This document shows positions 48,322 through 56,845 of a stretch of 64,000 nucleotides of DNA, in pieces (positions within the stretch are counted from its first letter, which is position 1; the number at the start of each line of letters is the position of its first letter). The DNA comes from Trichormus variabilis 0441 (GTDB lineage: Bacteria > Cyanobacteriota > Cyanobacteriia > Cyanobacteriales > Nostocaceae). The stretch spans positions 4,594,001 to 4,658,000 of the forward strand of contig NZ_CP047242.1 in assembly GCF_009856605.1 (NCBI RefSeq), written 5' to 3'. Both the position numbers and the translations under genes were made by a program. The notes beneath the pieces are model-generated. The model saw nothing but the letters and a program-made list of their open reading frames with translations. It did not search any database and was not told where the DNA came from.

Positions 48322-48981
48322 ATGGCAAAAATTATCGCTGTCCATCCTGATAATCCCCAGAGTCGCAGAATAGAGGAAATAAGGTCAGCGCTTTCCAGTG
48401 GCGCGGTGATGCTTTATCCAACTGACACAGTTTATGCGATCGGTTGTGATTTAAATGTCAAGTCTGCGGTGGAAAGAGTGCGGCAAATCAAGCAGTTAGC
48501 AAACGATAAACCACTGACATTTTTATGTCCTTCACTGTCTAATGTAGCTACTTATGCCTTTGTCAGTGATACAGCTTATCGAATTATGAAGCGACTAATA
48601 CCAGGAACTTACACATTTTTGTTACCTGCAACTAAGTTGGTACCAAAATTAGTCCAAAGTCCCAAGCGTAAAACTACTGGAATTCGCGTACCAAATCATA
48701 CTGTATGTTTAGCATTACTTGAAGCCTTGGGGAATCCGATTATTTCCACTTCAGCACACATACCGCCAGATGAGGCAGGTAATGGGAAAGTCGGGATAGT
48801 TTCAGAATCGATTACCTCAATGGCAGAGCTATTTGACCGCGTGGATAAATTAGTTGATGTGATTGTAGACACTGGACAGGAACCAACTTACGATGTGTCC
48901 ACAATCGTTGATTTGACGGGAGATGAACCAATGATTACTAGACAAGGATTAGGTTGGGAAGCGGTAAAAGCGTGGGTATAA
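48322..48981 (+). CDS. Sua5/YciO/YrdC-family threonylcarbamoyl-AMP synthase-like protein
   Basis: A 219-residue YrdC-domain protein. Key blocks are GAVMLYPTDTVYAIGCD, KPLTFLCPSLSNVATYA, LIPGTYTFLLPATK, TTGIRVPNH and PIISTSAH. It may make threonylcarbamoyl-AMP for the tRNA t6A modification, or be the YciO paralogue whose role is unclear. The frame opens at 48226, but those 32 residues include a repeat-like CCCCTAAGTCCC segment, so ATG 48322 is chosen. Confidence 0.85.
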   Translation: MAKIIAVHPDNPQSRRIEEIRSALSSGAVMLYPTDTVYAIGCDLNVKSAVERVRQIKQLANDKPLTFLCPSLSNVATYAFVSDTAYRIMKRLIPGTYTFLLPATKLVPKLVQSPKRKTTGIRVPNHTVCLALLEALGNPIISTSAHIPPDEAGNGKVGIVSESITSMAELFDRVDKLVDVIVDTGQEPTYDVSTIVDLTGDEPMITRQGLGWEAVKAWV

Positions 48982-49190
48982 ACAACGAACTTCACCGCCT
49001 TTCTTGTCAGTTTCGGAATAGCGCAGCAAAATGCCTCCAGTTTCGTGAGCGTCATAACTAAGAGTTAAGCTAGTGGATCTGATGAAATAGGAGTATTGCT
49101 AGATACATTAAGGTTTTTAGCAATTTGGCAGGCAAAGCGAATATGGGTGTGTTAACCTCGATCTGGTTGCGAGTGAAAAAAGCGACACAT
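48957..49190 (-). pseudogene. Possible gene remnant antisense to the hetZ-related leader
   Basis: On the minus strand three short frames look protein-like but are split: MCRFFHSQPDRG then a stop; THIRFACQIAKNLNVSSNTP and on to a stop; and, shifted, LSYDAHETGGILLRYSETDK ending with a stop inside the YrdC gene. None has a normal start for its full length. This fits a decayed coding fragment, but chance cannot be excluded. The remainder of the 370-base gap (48982-49352) shows no other gene and must contain the promoter of the HetZ-related gene. Confidence 0.25.
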
Positions 49191-49352
49191 GACCTTCTCT
49201 GTAACTTTTTTCGATTGCGTACAGTCTTATATATGAGCGGTACTTGTCTTAGGTCTTGATGGATGAATGGTCAAAGATTCTCCAGCAAAGCCCATTTTCA
49301 GGTGCTGTTTGTGCATTCTACTTAAGGTGCAAGACCAAACCCAGGAAAATAC

Positions 49353-50567
49353 ATGAAAGTAAACCTTGCAAATCTACCAATCTCTACATCTGATTTTGTT
49401 AGCAACATCGTCACTGAGGAATTACCTGCTACAGGTGCTTTAATGCAATTTCTATTGCAAGAAATGCAGGCTCAAGTCAAAGCATCCCCAAAGTGTGTAC
49501 AAGCCGTAGCTCAACGCATGGCTAAAGAAGTGAACCGCATATGCGATAAAAGCTCTCGCATTCAAACATCTGGTGAGGTTCACTCTTGGCAATTAACTCT
49601 GGCTCGTCATCGTTTGCAAAAATGCCTACATTACTATCAATTAGGTTCTCAACGGGGACGGGTAGAATTACATAGTAGTCTAGGCGCTATGGTTTACCGT
49701 CATGTGACGATCGCCGGTTCAGATTTAGGGTTTGATGGACGTTACAGTTTAATTGAAGATTTTCTCCAAGCATTTTACATTGAGGCTATCAAAGCTTTTC
49801 GTCGAGAAAATGAACTGGCTGAAGATTACACACCACGTACTCAACTGCAACTAGCAGAATATATGGCGTTTACCGAACAGTACGCCAAGCGCCGAATTAA
49901 CTTACCGGGTGGCAATAATCAACAATTAGTTATTTTACGCGCCCAAGGTTTTGCTCGTCGTCAGCCCCAAGAGACAACAGTAGATATTGAAATGGCGGTA
50001 GAATCTGCCAAAAGTGAGGAGGCTGAATCTTACCAGCGTAACTCGGCGGTGCAGCAAATCCGCTCCCAAATGATTGCCCAAACTAATTTTGACCCTTCAG
50101 AAGAATCAGAACGCGATCGCATCATTGCCGAATTAATTAAATACCTAGAATCTCAAGGTCAATCGGACTGCATTGATTACCTCACCCTCAAGCTGCAAGA
50201 CCTCTCAGCACCAGAAATCGACCAAATTCTCGGTCTGACCAGCCGTCAACGCGATTATCTACAACAGCGTTTTAAATATCATGTGCAGAAGTTTGCCAAA
50301 CAACACCAATGGCAATTAGTCCACCAATGGTTAGGTGCAGGTTTAGAACAGAAATTGGGTTTATCTGCCCAGCAGTGGAACACTTTGATGGGTACACTGT
50401 CTCTACCACAACAACAACTCCTGCAATTAAAGCTGGCGAGACATAGTGATCAGGCGATCGCTAAAACCCTCAAATGTACTCCCAAGCAATTACAAAAACG
50501 CTGGACTGAACTGCTAGATACCGCATGGGCTATCCGCAACGGTAATACTGAAGTTCAAGCAGGCTAA
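49353..50567 (+). CDS. HetZ-family protein (HetZ-related)
   Basis: A 404-residue protein recognised as a member of the HetZ family of filamentous cyanobacteria, whose founding member is needed early in heterocyst differentiation. It is soluble and rich in helices. The central part has HSSLGAMVYRHVTIAGSD and the C-terminal half has sigma-factor-like helix-turn-helix character (LTLKLQDLSAPEIDQILGLT, SRQRDYLQQRFKYHVQKFA, and a final DQAIAKTLKCTPKQLQKRW). AGGA 7 bases upstream supports the ATG. Whether this is HetZ itself or the HetZ-related paralogue was not resolvable; PatU-type genes are not adjacent, favouring the paralogue. Confidence 0.7.
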   Translation: MKVNLANLPISTSDFVSNIVTEELPATGALMQFLLQEMQAQVKASPKCVQAVAQRMAKEVNRICDKSSRIQTSGEVHSWQLTLARHRLQKCLHYYQLGSQRGRVELHSSLGAMVYRHVTIAGSDLGFDGRYSLIEDFLQAFYIEAIKAFRRENELAEDYTPRTQLQLAEYMAFTEQYAKRRINLPGGNNQQLVILRAQGFARRQPQETTVDIEMAVESAKSEEAESYQRNSAVQQIRSQMIAQTNFDPSEESERDRIIAELIKYLESQGQSDCIDYLTLKLQDLSAPEIDQILGLTSRQRDYLQQRFKYHVQKFAKQHQWQLVHQWLGAGLEQKLGLSAQQWNTLMGTLSLPQQQLLQLKLARHSDQAIAKTLKCTPKQLQKRWTELLDTAWAIRNGNTEVQAG

Positions 50568-50835
50568 ATCATCAGATTTCATCAGTTGGTTAGACAAGTT
50601 ATTACCAAGATTTTCTGCAAAATCCTACTGCATAACTAACATTAAAATTCTTCTCTCTTTAGCTCTTAGTCTTGATTTTGATCACATCATCCTATGATTT
50701 ATTTAGTACAATTGCACTAAAAATTAACTTGGTAAAATCTCAATTGAAAATTCATATTAAGTAATCGATCATTTGCGACTGGTTCCATGAAATCCTGAAA
50801 TGAGCATGGTTGATGCAAAATGATGGGTGATAAAC

Positions 50836-51315
50836 ATGACTCCGGGTGCAAAAGCGAATCAGTCAGGCAGGATTTTAGAAACTAATGTAGAAGCAATACT
50901 AACTGCCTATGAGTACTTTCAAATTGGCACTCATGTCACAAAAGAATATTTACTCAACGCTAGTTTATTAAAAAAACGCTACGCTAAACAGGTTTATATT
51001 GGTAACGGAGTATATCAAACATCACTAAAAGTTGATTTTTATGTTGTGGGCTTGCCTCTCAATCCATCAGAATTAATTATTGAGTGTAAATGGCAAGAAA
51101 GTGGTGGCTCCGTTGATGAAAAGTTTCCTTATTTAAATTTGAATATTCAACAATATTACCCAGCACCGACAATTGTCGTGATTGGTGGTGAAGGGATGAG
51201 AGAAGGGGCGATTCAGTGGTTAAGGCAACAAGTAAATTTTAACCATAATCTCCTAGCAGTACATACACTAGATAGATTTATTGCCTGGGCTAATAAAACT
51301 TTTGGCGTTGCATAA
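50836..51315 (+). CDS. PD-(D/E)xK nuclease superfamily protein
   Basis: A 159-residue protein with the restriction-endonuclease-like core: an N-terminal helix (SGRILETNVEAIL, with the acidic residue), then SLKVDFYV with the catalytic Asp, and IIECKWQESGGSVDEKFPYL with the E-x-K. This resembles small orphan nucleases rather than a known restriction enzyme. No methylase is adjacent. ATG 50836 is preferred over a GTG at 50827. It lies just before recQ on the same strand, 116 bases apart, so a joint DNA repair role is possible but unproven. Confidence 0.75.
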   Translation: MTPGAKANQSGRILETNVEAILTAYEYFQIGTHVTKEYLLNASLLKKRYAKQVYIGNGVYQTSLKVDFYVVGLPLNPSELIIECKWQESGGSVDEKFPYLNLNIQQYYPAPTIVVIGGEGMREGAIQWLRQQVNFNHNLLAVHTLDRFIAWANKTFGVA

Positions 51316-51431
51316 TACAGAAATGCACGAAGCCATTATCTTGCGCGCCAGAAAAACTTTATTCCCCATTGTTAAAATCTTGTTATCCTCGGTAAACACC
51401 CACGCAGAACGCAATCAAAAAAGCGATCGCT

Positions 51432-53588
51432 ATGCTTCAGTATCCCAATCTCGAACAGGCGCTAAAATATCACTTCGGTTACGATAACTTTCGTCCCGGA
51501 CAACGGCAAATAATTGAAGATGCGCTGCAAAATCGAGATTTAATGGTAGTGATGCCTACGGGTGGAGGAAAGTCTTTGTGCTTTCAGTTACCTGCACTCA
51601 TGAAGCAGGGTTTGACTGTGGTGGTATCACCGTTGATTGCTTTGATGCAAGACCAAGTGGAAGCACTACGTAATAATAATATCTCTGCCACTTTCCTTAA
51701 TAGTAGTTTGAATGCGTATCAGGTGCGATCACGTGAGGAAGCCATTCTCAATGGTAAGGTAAGATTACTTTACGTCGCTCCAGAACGTCTCCTCAGTGAA
51801 AGATTTCTGCCATTTCTCGATTTAGTCAACGAAAAAGTTGGCATATCTATCTTTGCAATTGATGAAGCCCATTGTGTCTCTGAGTGGGGACACGATTTCC
51901 GTCCAGAATATCGCCAATTAAAATCCCTACGCAAGCGTTACCCAAATGTTCCCGTTTTGGCACTTACCGCCACAGCCACAGACCGCGTCCGTTCTGATAT
52001 CATCCAACAACTGGGATTAAAGCAACCAAGTATTCATCTTGCCAGTTTTAATCGCCAAAATCTTTATTACGAAGTCCGCCCCAAAAGTAAACAAGCTTAC
52101 GCTGAATTATTAGAATTAATTCGAGATAATGAAGGTTCAGCGATTATTTATTGTTTAACTCGGAAAAAAGTTGAGGAACTAACATTTAAACTGCAAAAAG
52201 ATAAGATTTCCGCCTTATCTTATCATGCCGGATTACCTGATGATGAGCGTAGCAAAAACCAAACGCGGTTTATTCGGGATGATGTGCGGGTAATGGTAGC
52301 CACAATCGCCTTTGGCATGGGTATTAATAAGCCAGATGTGCGCTTAGTGGTACATTTTGATATTCCCCGAAATTTGGAGAGTTACTATCAAGAATCAGGT
52401 AGGGCTGGTAGGGATGGAGAACCATCACGCTGCACAATCTTTTTTAGTTTTGGTGATATTAAAACTATTGAATGGAGTATTGAGCAAAAAACAGACCCCC
52501 AAGAACAGTTGATTGCTAAACAACAACTGCGACAGATGATAGATTACGCTGAGGGGACAGACTGTCGTCGGACAATTCAACTGGGTTATTTTGGTGAAAG
52601 GTTTGCGGGTAATTGTGGTAACTGTGATAATTGCCGTTATCCTAAACCCATGCAAGACTGGACAATTGAGGCGATGAAGTTTCTATCTTGTGTAGCCCGT
52701 TGTAAAGAAAGGTTTGGGATGCTACACATAATTGATGTGTTGCGGGGGGCAAAAAAAGACAAAATCATTCAATATGAACACGATAAGCTTTCTACCTATG
52801 GGATTGGCAAAGATAGAACAGTGGATGAGTGGCGGACTCTGGGAAGATCACTTTTACATCAAGGTTTATTGGAACAGACTAGCGATGGTTACTCGGTTTT
52901 AAAATTAAACGCCCTCAGTTGGGAAGTGATGAAGCGACAACGCCAAGTGTTTCTCTCTGTTCCTGTAGCACAAAAGCTGAGTTTGATACAAGAGACTCCC
53001 AAATTTGAAGAAGCAGAAGCATTATTACATAGACTGCGATCGCTGCGTAAACAACTTGCTGATGAACAGTCTGTACCGCCCTACGTCGTCTTCCACGATT
53101 CCACATTAAAGTTAATGGTACAGGTGCAACCGCAAAACTTACTGGAATTCTCTAAACTATCTGGCGTTGGAAGTCACAAATTAGCCCAATATGGTGAGAA
53201 ATTCATCGCCGAAATTCGCGCCTACCGCCAAGAAAAACATCCTCAAGAAAAACCAGTTAATCTTGCACCTACAGCCAGTGTAGTTTCCGATAGCGAAATA
53301 CAGACCTTACAATTACATCAACAAGGTTTAAGTATTGCCGAAATAGCCCGCAAACGCAAACTCAGTCCAGCAACAATTTCTACTCATTTAGGTAAACTGA
53401 TTGAGAAAAATCAGCCAGTCGATTTAAACCAACTGGTTCCCTTAGAACATCAACAAAAAATTTGGCAAGTACTAGAAGTGCTTGGTGATATAGCTTTAAC
53501 ACCCATTAAAGAACAGTTAGGTGAAAGCTATTCTTTTGAAGAAATTCGCTTAGTCAGAGAAAAATGGCGGCGACAAAACAGAAAGTAA
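51432..53588 (+). CDS. recQ: ATP-dependent DNA helicase RecQ
   Basis: A 718-residue RecQ. It has Walker A GGGKS (44-48), the DEAH box (144-147) in IDEAHCVSEWGHDFRP, motif VI QESGRAGRDGEPS and the zinc site with Cys residues near 376-400. The RQC winged helix and an HRDC domain (about 525-600) follow. The C-terminal ~100 residues hold an additional HTH segment (LHQQGLSIAEIARKRKLS). It unwinds DNA at stalled forks. Full length; the ATG follows a HIP1 octamer. Confidence 0.95.
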   Translation: MLQYPNLEQALKYHFGYDNFRPGQRQIIEDALQNRDLMVVMPTGGGKSLCFQLPALMKQGLTVVVSPLIALMQDQVEALRNNNISATFLNSSLNAYQVRSREEAILNGKVRLLYVAPERLLSERFLPFLDLVNEKVGISIFAIDEAHCVSEWGHDFRPEYRQLKSLRKRYPNVPVLALTATATDRVRSDIIQQLGLKQPSIHLASFNRQNLYYEVRPKSKQAYAELLELIRDNEGSAIIYCLTRKKVEELTFKLQKDKISALSYHAGLPDDERSKNQTRFIRDDVRVMVATIAFGMGINKPDVRLVVHFDIPRNLESYYQESGRAGRDGEPSRCTIFFSFGDIKTIEWSIEQKTDPQEQLIAKQQLRQMIDYAEGTDCRRTIQLGYFGERFAGNCGNCDNCRYPKPMQDWTIEAMKFLSCVARCKERFGMLHIIDVLRGAKKDKIIQYEHDKLSTYGIGKDRTVDEWRTLGRSLLHQGLLEQTSDGYSVLKLNALSWEVMKRQRQVFLSVPVAQKLSLIQETPKFEEAEALLHRLRSLRKQLADEQSVPPYVVFHDSTLKLMVQVQPQNLLEFSKLSGVGSHKLAQYGEKFIAEIRAYRQEKHPQEKPVNLAPTASVVSDSEIQTLQLHQQGLSIAEIARKRKLSPATISTHLGKLIEKNQPVDLNQLVPLEHQQKIWQVLEVLGDIALTPIKEQLGESYSFEEIRLVREKWRRQNRK

Positions 53589-53600
53589 GATATTCTGCTT

Positions 53601-53666
53601 TTAAGTTGCACAATCCATCGTGAAGGCTGTTGACAGTTGACTGTTAAATGTCAACAGTTAACAGCC
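53601..53666 (+). repeat. Conserved 23-mer plus hairpin, copy 2 (recQ terminator)
   Basis: The 23-base block at 53601-53623 is identical to 29076-29098. It is followed by a 17-base inverted repeat with arms at 53625-53641 and 53650-53666 (about 15 of 17 paired). It begins 12 bases after the recQ stop. Confidence 0.7.
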
Positions 53667-53706
53667 CTTATTGGAAGTTATCCTCTCCCACTACTCCCCA
53701 TCTTGA

Positions 53707-53889
53707 CTAAGGAGTCACATCTACGTAGCTGGAAATCTTGGGGTGAGAATCTTCTAACTCTATAGGAGATTGTTTGGGTAAATTATTTTGAGGTTTTTTG
53801 CTTGCCAAAATTACAGATAAGAGCCTTGGCAGTGCAAGACAGACAATAGCATTTACTAAAGTTAAGAGGATGCCGTCAATCAGACTCAT
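53707..53889 (-). CDS. Small membrane protein of unknown function
   Basis: A 60-residue protein with a hydrophobic N-terminal helix (about 4-28: IDGILLTLVNAIVCLALPRLLSV) and a polar Lys/Pro/Ser-rich tail. It is a candidate small membrane protein; the hydrophobic start followed by a charged tail is unlike random sequence. No family is recognised. Confidence 0.5.
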   Translation of the reverse strand: MSLIDGILLTLVNAIVCLALPRLLSVILASKKPQNNLPKQSPIELEDSHPKISSYVDVTP

Positions 53890-54067
53890 AATATAACTGC
53901 CTATTGCAAAGGTTTTTTATTATTCTTTAACTAGTGTGAAACACAATTGAGATGATTGATTAGATACAATAATTGGAATTTCTTCTGAAGTTCATAAGGT
54001 TAATGTATATATATTTTTATTAAGCAAATTTTTTCCCCATTTATACCTAAATATCCTCCTTGAGAAG

Positions 54068-54240
54068 TAGTTGTGATTTTGGTTTTTAATAAGCACTTGA
54101 GAAAGATACGTTGTAGGGTGGGCAATGCCCACCGTATCATGGTTGTGGTGGGCATTGCCCACCCTACAAATACTTAGATATTTTCAATAATCAAATCGGA
54201 TTCCTATAGTCGTGATTTTGGTTTTTAGTAAGCACTTGAG
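54068..54240. repeat. 34-bp direct repeats flanking a 22-bp perfect hairpin element
   Basis: A 34-base sequence (TAG(T/C)TGTGATTTTGG... form) occurs at 54068-54101 and 54207-54240, differing at two positions. Between them lies a hairpin with 22-bp perfect arms (54112-54133 and 54147-54168), 13-base loop, and a GGATTCCTAT end related to the element at 12754. No gene lies in this gap. Confidence 0.8.
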
Positions 54241-54285
54241 TAGTGAGAAAAATCAGGACTAAAGTACTTACTACGAAATTAGTAT

Positions 54286-55884
54286 TTATGCTTCTGGTGG
54301 CAAATCTACACTGTAAACTATGTCTCCTGCTAAGTTACGCAGTGATACAGTCATCACCTTCGACAAAGCATTAATTTTGACTGCGCCAAAGAATTGCAAA
54401 CCTTCACTGGGAGGGCGATTTGCACTTGTACCGGGAGGAAGGCTTTGAAATACCAATTGAGGCCCAAAGGTATTTTCTAATTGGTTGGGACCGAACGTAC
54501 CCGCATTGAGAGGCCCGGCGACAAACTCCCAGAAAGGCTTGAAATCTTGAAACTGGGCTTTGTTGGGGTCGTAATAATGGGCGGCTGCATAATGTACATC
54601 AGCAGTTAGCCACACAACATTTTTGATATTTCTGTTTTTGATAAATCGGAGTAAGTCTGCCAGTTCTAATTCTCTACCTAATGCAGGGCCGTCTCCGTTA
54701 GCCCAAGCCTCAAAATCAGTGCTACCATCTCGAACTATCAGCCCCAAGGGCATATCACTAGCAATAACTTTCCATGTAGATTTTGATGTTAGCAGTTGCC
54801 TTTTCAGCCATTGCACTTGTGTAACACCTAACATTTGCGTATCTTTGCTAGCTGTTGGCTGACGGTTGGGAGTGTTGCGACCCCGGTAGGTGCGCTCATC
54901 CAGCATGAAAATATCTAGTGCTGGGCCATAATTAAAGGAGCGATAAATCCTGGCTTGGTCTGTGTTATTGGTTGCATACTCGATAGGCATATATTCCAAA
55001 AAGGCTTGTCTTCCCCTTTGGGCTAGCAAGTTAACATCCTTGACTGTATAGCGACTATCGTTGAGAATTTCACCAGGATACCAGTTATTTGTAACTTCGT
55101 GGTCGTCCCATTGTGCCAACATGGGAACTTCAGCGTTAAAACGCCGCACATTTTCATCTAGTAAGTTGTAGATATAGTTACCACGAAATTCTTTGAGGGT
55201 TTCTGCTACTTTAGATTTTTCTTCTGTAGTAATATTGCGCCAGATGTTCCCATTACCCAAGGATACTTGTGATTGAATGGGGCCATCAGCGTAAATATTA
55301 TCGCCAGAATGAATGAAAAAATCGGGGTTTAATTGGCGCATGGTTTCATAAATTTTCATCCCACCGAAATCGGGATTAATACCCCATCCTTGACCAGCAG
55401 TATCGCCACCCCAGACAAATAATATATCTCGTCCGAAGGTAGGGGGTGTGCGGAAAGTTCCACTAACAGGGGCGCTGTAGGTATTTTGATAATCTAAATT
55501 CTGGAAAAGCACCCGATAAAAAATTTGTTGATTTGGGGGTAGATTTCTCAGATTAATTCTGGCTGTAAAGTCGCTATTTTCTAAGGCGTTAGGCCCTAAA
55601 ATACGTTGCACATTACTAAATGTTTCACTAGTGGAATATTCTACGATCATTTTGGCTGGGCGATCGCTCTTACTCCAAATGACCACATTATTATTTGTGA
55701 TATCACCAGTAGCCACGCCGTAAGGTATGGCAGAGCGCATTGTATCAGAGGTAATAATTCCAGGCGCTTGGGCAAAAACTTGTGATTTTGCTACTAAATT
55801 TGTGGTGATAATACCGCCTGCTGTTATGGCTGAACGAAGGAAAAACTGGCGACGATTTAGCTTTAATTGATGATTTGATTCCAT
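54286..55884 (-). CDS. phoD: PhoD-type alkaline phosphatase/phosphodiesterase
   Basis: A 532-residue secreted phosphatase with a twin-arginine signal (LNRRQFFLRSAITAGG). The calcium/iron-binding blocks GGDTAGQGW, HSGDNIYADG, WDDHEVTNNWYPGE and LTADVHYAAAHYY are visible. It releases phosphate from esters outside the cytoplasm. The frame opens at 55899, but ATG 55884 (MESNHQLKLNRRQ) fits the Tat signal. A Pho-box-like direct repeat lies between it and the next gene, suggesting phosphate control. Confidence 0.92.
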   Translation of the reverse strand: MESNHQLKLNRRQFFLRSAITAGGIITTNLVAKSQVFAQAPGIITSDTMRSAIPYGVATGDITNNNVVIWSKSDRPAKMIVEYSTSETFSNVQRILGPNALENSDFTARINLRNLPPNQQIFYRVLFQNLDYQNTYSAPVSGTFRTPPTFGRDILFVWGGDTAGQGWGINPDFGGMKIYETMRQLNPDFFIHSGDNIYADGPIQSQVSLGNGNIWRNITTEEKSKVAETLKEFRGNYIYNLLDENVRRFNAEVPMLAQWDDHEVTNNWYPGEILNDSRYTVKDVNLLAQRGRQAFLEYMPIEYATNNTDQARIYRSFNYGPALDIFMLDERTYRGRNTPNRQPTASKDTQMLGVTQVQWLKRQLLTSKSTWKVIASDMPLGLIVRDGSTDFEAWANGDGPALGRELELADLLRFIKNRNIKNVVWLTADVHYAAAHYYDPNKAQFQDFKPFWEFVAGPLNAGTFGPNQLENTFGPQLVFQSLPPGTSANRPPSEGLQFFGAVKINALSKVMTVSLRNLAGDIVYSVDLPPEA

Positions 55885-56039
55885 AATAATTAATGGCAAG
55901 CTGAAGCAAAGGTTTTACAGCATCAGTGTTTACCACAGCTAGTTATGGCTGAAAGTAAAGACAGAGTTATCTCCGGGTTAATATATTTTTCTTGATATTT
56001 CTATATCTTAATTAAAGATAATTAGGTGTTATTTTTCAC

Positions 56040-56069
56040 CTTAAATTAAGGTTTACTTAAACTTAGATT
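56040..56069 (+). promoter_or_regulatory. Pho-box-like direct repeats (CTTAAATT / GTTTACTT / CTTAGATT)
   Basis: Three 8-base units with 11-base periodicity (56040, 56051, 56062) match the cyanobacterial Pho box pattern of PyTTAAPyPyT repeats separated by 3 bases; the middle unit is a weak match. It lies in the 350-base gap between phoD and the PEP-CTERM gene. Confidence 0.4.
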
Positions 56070-56232
56070 TAAAAAATATCTGCATATCCATCAATTAGTC
56101 GATTGTTTCTTTGATTCATCGTGAATCATCGCCATTGAACAATATTCAAGAAGGTAATACAGTCTGATTTAGCTGACTAATCAACCTTGGAACCTGCATT
56201 ACTGACATATATTTATCAGGAGGAAACCAGAT

Positions 56233-56784
56233 ATGAAATTATTTCCACATTTAGCCCTTACTGCTGCTAGCCTGACAATAAGTATTGCTACCATAGACAC
56301 ACAAATTGCATCTGCGGCAATTGTTAATTACGCTTTTACCGTAGATAGTCCTACTAATAAAGGTAAGGGATTTTTTAGTTTTGATGACTCAACTTTTAGT
56401 AATGACAGTATTCCAGAAGCTCTAGTTAAGTCTCTCTCTTTCCAATTTGATGGTGACTCTACCATTTACACCGAAAAAGATGCGATCGCTTACCCCTTCT
56501 TTCCTGTAGTACTCTCAACTACATATTTAACAGGAAAGCCAACTATCGGGTTAAGCTATTCATTTTATGATAAAACTAATCCGGCTGAACCAATAGTTTA
56601 CGAAATTGTTGATAATAACTTTACAATCCTTTCGGGTACTTCCAGCAATACAGAAATTAGCTTTGGCAGTGTAACTTATTCACAAATACCTGAGCCTGCA
56701 ACTTTAGGTGGGACTCTGTTGACTTTTGGGCTTGTTTTTTTGGGAAACAAGAAGTCAAAATCCATGAAAAAATCTAACCTTTAA
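56233..56784 (+). CDS. PEP-CTERM sorting-domain protein
   Basis: A 183-residue exported protein with an N-terminal signal peptide (LALTAASLTISIATIDTQIASAA) and a C-terminal PEP-CTERM signal: IPEPATLGG at about 154-162, a TM segment and a Lys-rich end. Such proteins are processed by an exosortase and usually associate with envelope polysaccharide. The intervening domain is beta-rich and not recognised. GGAGG 11 bases upstream supports the ATG. Confidence 0.85.
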   Translation: MKLFPHLALTAASLTISIATIDTQIASAAIVNYAFTVDSPTNKGKGFFSFDDSTFSNDSIPEALVKSLSFQFDGDSTIYTEKDAIAYPFFPVVLSTTYLTGKPTIGLSYSFYDKTNPAEPIVYEIVDNNFTILSGTSSNTEISFGSVTYSQIPEPATLGGTLLTFGLVFLGNKKSKSMKKSNL

Positions 56785-56845
56785 TGAATATATATTTGGT
56801 AATGGATACTAATCAGTAGTTAATTATTTTTACTATTACCAAATA

